Assembly (NCBI GenBank): GCA_963730005.1 | Contig: CAVSPO010000036.1 | Span: forward strand, 62,001-126,000 | Direction: 5' to 3' | DNA from: CAVSPO01 sp963730005 | GTDB lineage: Bacteria > Actinomycetota > Actinomycetes > Propionibacteriales > Propionibacteriaceae | Length of the DNA: 64,000 bases | Part shown: positions 62,391 through 64,000 of the stretch, in pieces | Numbering within the stretch: the first letter of the stretch is position 1 | Layout of the letters: each line of letters begins with the position of its first letter | Notes under the pieces: model-generated | Database searches by the model: none | What the model was told of the DNA's origin: nothing | Seen by the model: the letters and a program-made list of their open reading frames with translations, nothing else | Translations under genes and position numbers: made by a program

Positions 62391-62471
62391 ATGGGCAAAA
62401 CCGGTCGTAAGCGTCGCGCTCGTCGCAGGAACGCCGCCAACCACGGCAAGCGTCCCACCGCGAGCCACTGA
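62391..62471 (+). CDS. 50S ribosomal protein bL37 (26 aa)
   Basis: A tiny, extremely basic protein, MGKTGRKRRARRRNAANHGK followed by RPTASH. It matches the actinobacterial ribosomal protein bL37 first seen in mycobacterial ribosome structures, with the conserved NHGKRP end. GGAGGAA lies seven bases upstream of the ATG and a textbook terminator begins 16 bases after the stop, so it is a complete one-gene unit. Easily missed by gene finders because of its size. Confidence 0.88.
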   Translation: MGKTGRKRRARRRNAANHGKRPTASH

Positions 62472-62486
62472 GTTCGAGCAGTGTGA

Positions 62487-62518
62487 AACCCCTCACGCCC
62501 TGGGCGTGAGGGGTTTTT
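62487..62518 (+). terminator. Rho-independent terminator of bL37
   Basis: A GC-rich inverted repeat, AACCCCTCACGCCC and its complement, followed by TTTTT: the clearest intrinsic terminator in the window. It also lies just past the stop of convergent rshA. Confidence 0.9.
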
Positions 62519-62532
62519 CCATTGTCAGTTCC

Positions 62533-62811
62533 TTACGGAGTCGGCCCGTTGATCGTGATGCTCAAGCGCGAAATGCGTGCCCGCAGCCCGCTGGAGGCGT
62601 GCTCGGCATGGCAACAACGACGGATCATTGTGGTGATCATCTGCTCAATCTCGTAATTGTCCATACAGCTCTCGCAGGCCATCAGATGGGATCGAATCTC
62701 GTCAGCGCTGGAATCGTCCAGTTCACCGTGCAGGAAGGCCTGCGCCTGACTGATCGCAAGCTCGCATGCCTCGTCAGGACCGTGGACGTGGCCAATGGTC
62801 AGCTCAGTCAT
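62533..62811 (-). CDS. rshA: Zinc-containing anti-sigma factor (RshA/RsrA type)
   Basis: 92 aa ZAS protein that should bind and inhibit SigH until disulfide stress oxidises its thiols. The HX3CX2C zinc motif is SHLMACESC; extra cysteines are in DEACELA and RRCCHAE. ATG 62811 has AAGGAGG seven bases upstream and overlaps the last eight bases of sigH, ensuring coupled synthesis. Confidence 0.93.
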   Translation of the reverse strand: MTELTIGHVHGPDEACELAISQAQAFLHGELDDSSADEIRSHLMACESCMDNYEIEQMITTMIRRCCHAEHASSGLRARISRLSITINGPTP

Positions 62812-63502
62812 CAACACCCTCCTTACCACTTCCCAGTTCTGCGGCAGAGCCGCCAAGGCCAATTCCGGCAGAGCCGCCGAGGCCAATTCCCAGTTCTGCG
62901 GCGTAGCCGGCGAGCAGCTTACGCAGTTGCGCCCGCCCGCGGTTGAGTCGGCTCATCACCGTGCCTATTGGTGTGCCCATGATGGTGGCAATCTCCTTGT
63001 AGGAGAAGCCGTCGACGTCCGCCAGCAACACAGCCTGGCGGAAGTCGGGAGACAACGAGTTGAGCGCCTCGGTGACGATCGAATCCGGCATCATGCTCAG
63101 GGCCTCGGCCTCTGCCGAAGGCAGACCCGTCGAGTCATGAGACGCGGCCCGGGCCAGCTGCCAGTCGGCGATGTCCTCACCGTTGCCGGTCTGTGGCTGA
63201 CGCTGCGCCTTGCGGTAGCTGTTGATGTACGTGTTCGTGAGGATTCGGTACAGCCAGGCCTTCAGATTCGTGCCGGGACGGAACTGCTTGAACGAAGCAA
63301 AGGCCTTGGCGTAGGTCTCCTGAACCACATCTTCAGCGTCAGTGGGGTTGCGCGTCATCCGCAACGCGGCGCCGTAGAGCTGATCGATGTACTCAATTGC
63401 GTCACGCTCGAAGCGTGCGGCGCGTTCTTCGTCGGTTTCGGTGTCACGCACGTCAACAGGGTCGGCCGTTGGTGCGCTGGCGGCATCTCGTTTCGTGGTC
63501 AT
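62804..63502 (-). CDS. sigH: ECF sigma factor SigH/SigR, redox-stress type
   Basis: 232 aa from ATG 63502. Region 2: RMTRNPTDAEDVVQETYAKA and FRPGTNLKAWLYRILTNTYI; region 4: LSPDFRQAVLLADVDGFSYK and MGTPIGTVMSRLNRGRAQL. All as in the SigH/SigR group controlled by a zinc anti-sigma partner. The C-terminus carries a Gly-rich octad repeat (GIGLGGSA twice) not usual in the family. The start lies in a 30-bp tandem repeat, and an ATG exactly one repeat upstream (63532) is an in-frame alternative. Confidence 0.93.
   Translation of the reverse strand: MTTKRDAASAPTADPVDVRDTETDEERAARFERDAIEYIDQLYGAALRMTRNPTDAEDVVQETYAKAFASFKQFRPGTNLKAWLYRILTNTYINSYRKAQRQPQTGNGEDIADWQLARAASHDSTGLPSAEAEALSMMPDSIVTEALNSLSPDFRQAVLLADVDGFSYKEIATIMGTPIGTVMSRLNRGRAQLRKLLAGYAAELGIGLGGSAGIGLGGSAAELGSGKEGVDD
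62843..62890. repeat. 24-bp tandem repeat in the sigH 3' end
   Basis: Two adjacent 24-bp copies (62843-62866 and 62867-62890) differing at one base, flanked on both sides by TCCCAGTTCTGCGGC-like copies. They encode GIGLGGSA twice in the sigH tail and stay in frame, so copy number could vary without breaking the gene. Confidence 0.8.
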
Positions 63503-63556
63503 CAAAAATGACCATATCGAACCAGAGGTCATCAAAGGTGACCATTTCGAACCGAA
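63497..63556. repeat. 30-bp tandem repeat with internal palindromes at the sigH start
   Basis: Copies 63497-63526 and 63527-63556 match at 25 of 30 positions. Each contains an inverted repeat: GGTCAT-CAAAA-ATGACC in the first, a 5-bp-arm version in the second. On the minus strand each copy reads as a TATGGT/AATGGT hexamer, eight bases, then an in-frame ATG. It could be a duplicated operator, a duplicated promoter-start module, or both. Confidence 0.75.
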
Positions 63557-63710
63557 GGGTTCCTGTGCGATCGTGGCTGGCCACTGCGCAGCAACCCAGC
63601 CTGAGCTGGCACCGAGGGTCAGGAAGCTGCTACCTGAGCTCGTGCCACCGGCCACCGGTCTGGTGAGGACTGCTGTCGACATGGGGGTAGAACCCCACGA
63701 GGAGCAGGCT

Positions 63711-64000
63711 TTATTCCGCGGCGTCCTGTTTCCCCGACAGGCGGGACGTCGCCGGCCCTGGCACTTGACCGGAGTCACGGAGCGGCTCGACCAATTGCGG
63801 GCCGTCATTGCGCACGTTGCTGACCAGCGTCGAGACGGCGTACGCCGCCATCTCACCGGGCTGGGGAACGTGCACGAGCTCCATCGCGGCGGCCGCGTCG
63901 CTCAGGCGGGGGTCGAGCCAGTCCCCCCAGTCCTGCGGTGCGACCTGAACCGGCATCCGGTCATGGATCATCCCCGGTTCACCCACGGCGTCTGTGGTGA
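63711..64000 (-). CDS. SOS-response-associated peptidase (SRAP, YedK/HMCES), C-terminal part (window edge)
   Basis: The last ~96 codons of a protein that crosslinks to abasic sites in single-stranded DNA to protect them. Visible: a TTDAVGEP strand, IHDRMPVQV with the catalytic His, DWGDWLDPRLSDA, and the closing YAVSTLVSNVRNDGPQLVEPL, all SRAP hallmarks. The N-terminal half with the active Cys2 lies beyond the right edge. A SRAP gene near sigH is also seen in mycobacteria (Rv3226c). Confidence 0.92.
   Translation of the reverse strand, partial: TTDAVGEPGMIHDRMPVQVAPQDWGDWLDPRLSDAAAAMELVHVPQPGEMAAYAVSTLVSNVRNDGPQLVEPLRDSGQVPGPATSRLSGKQDAAE

Noticed and set aside
63557..63710. SigH-dependent autoregulatory promoter upstream of sigH
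   Set aside because: A GGAAC occurs at about the right place, but no GTT lies at the 16-19 base spacing expected for this sigma group.

Overview
The window is a gene-dense, high-GC stretch of core chromosome from an actinobacterium. A Propionibacteriales/Propionibacteriaceae member is my best guess, inferred from the mix of genes and not from any marker sequence. Supporting signs are NucS, WhiB1, a SigH/RshA pair, a PdtaS sensor kinase, the tiny ribosomal protein bL37, the GlgE glycogen route, and genes serving adenosylcobalamin-dependent methylmalonyl-CoA chemistry (MeaB, methylmalonyl-CoA epimerase, ATP:cobalamin adenosyltransferase, cobalt/nickel uptake). I see no phage, transposon, CRISPR or plasmid signature.

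Layout. 1-3.5 kb: 5' end of dnaE (minus), then a cobalt/nickel ECF transporter operon cbiMN-cbiQ-cbiO-arsR behind an SmtB-like palindrome. 3.5-8.9 kb: trpE-trpC-trpB-trpA-lgt (minus). 9.0-17.1 kb: a DinB-like protein, guaA, and mnmA / MetE-like / small membrane protein / gatC-gatA-gatB. 17.2-30.2 kb: glycogen genes glgX, glgP, glgE, mak, glgB and pgm, with a thioredoxin-TPR gene. 30.2-38.2 kb: meaB, epimerase, an acyltransferase, a DivIVA-like coiled-coil protein, nucS, a zinc-ribbon protein, a hydrolase, a cyclophilin lipoprotein, cobalamin adenosyltransferase and a permuted lipoate ligase. 38.2-56.4 kb (all minus): lysA-hom-thrH-rho-rpmE-prfA-prmC-tsaC-wecA-atpI-atpZ-atpBEFHAGDC-DUF2550, the order known from mycobacteria (lysA to Rv1312) except that thrH stands where thrC-thrB are expected. 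56.5-60.3 kb: tRNA-Arg(CCG), two tandem GT87-like membrane glycosyltransferases and an SMP-30 protein. 60.4-64 kb: whiB1, pdtaS, bL37, rshA-sigH and the 3' end of a SRAP gene, again a mycobacterial-like neighbourhood.

Together the genes cover glycogen building and breakdown (GlgE, Mak, GlgB, GlgX, GlgP, Pgm), aspartate-family and tryptophan synthesis, F-type ATP synthase, translation quality (GatCAB, MnmA, PrfA/PrmC, TsaC) and thiol-oxidative stress control. Cobalt uptake, cobalamin adenosylation, MeaB and epimerase fit a methylmalonyl-CoA/propionate pathway whose mutase lies outside the window.

A recurrent signal decides many starts. At least 14 genes have a TANNNT -10 hexamer followed by 6-7 bases and then directly ATG or GTG, which predicts leaderless mRNAs. 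I used it to choose start codons. The observations most worth a second look are the thrH substitution, a nucS divergent promoter in which each -10 falls in the other's predicted -35, a 30-bp tandem palindromic repeat at the sigH start, and glgE-mak without treS. I found no convincing wholly undescribed multi-gene system.
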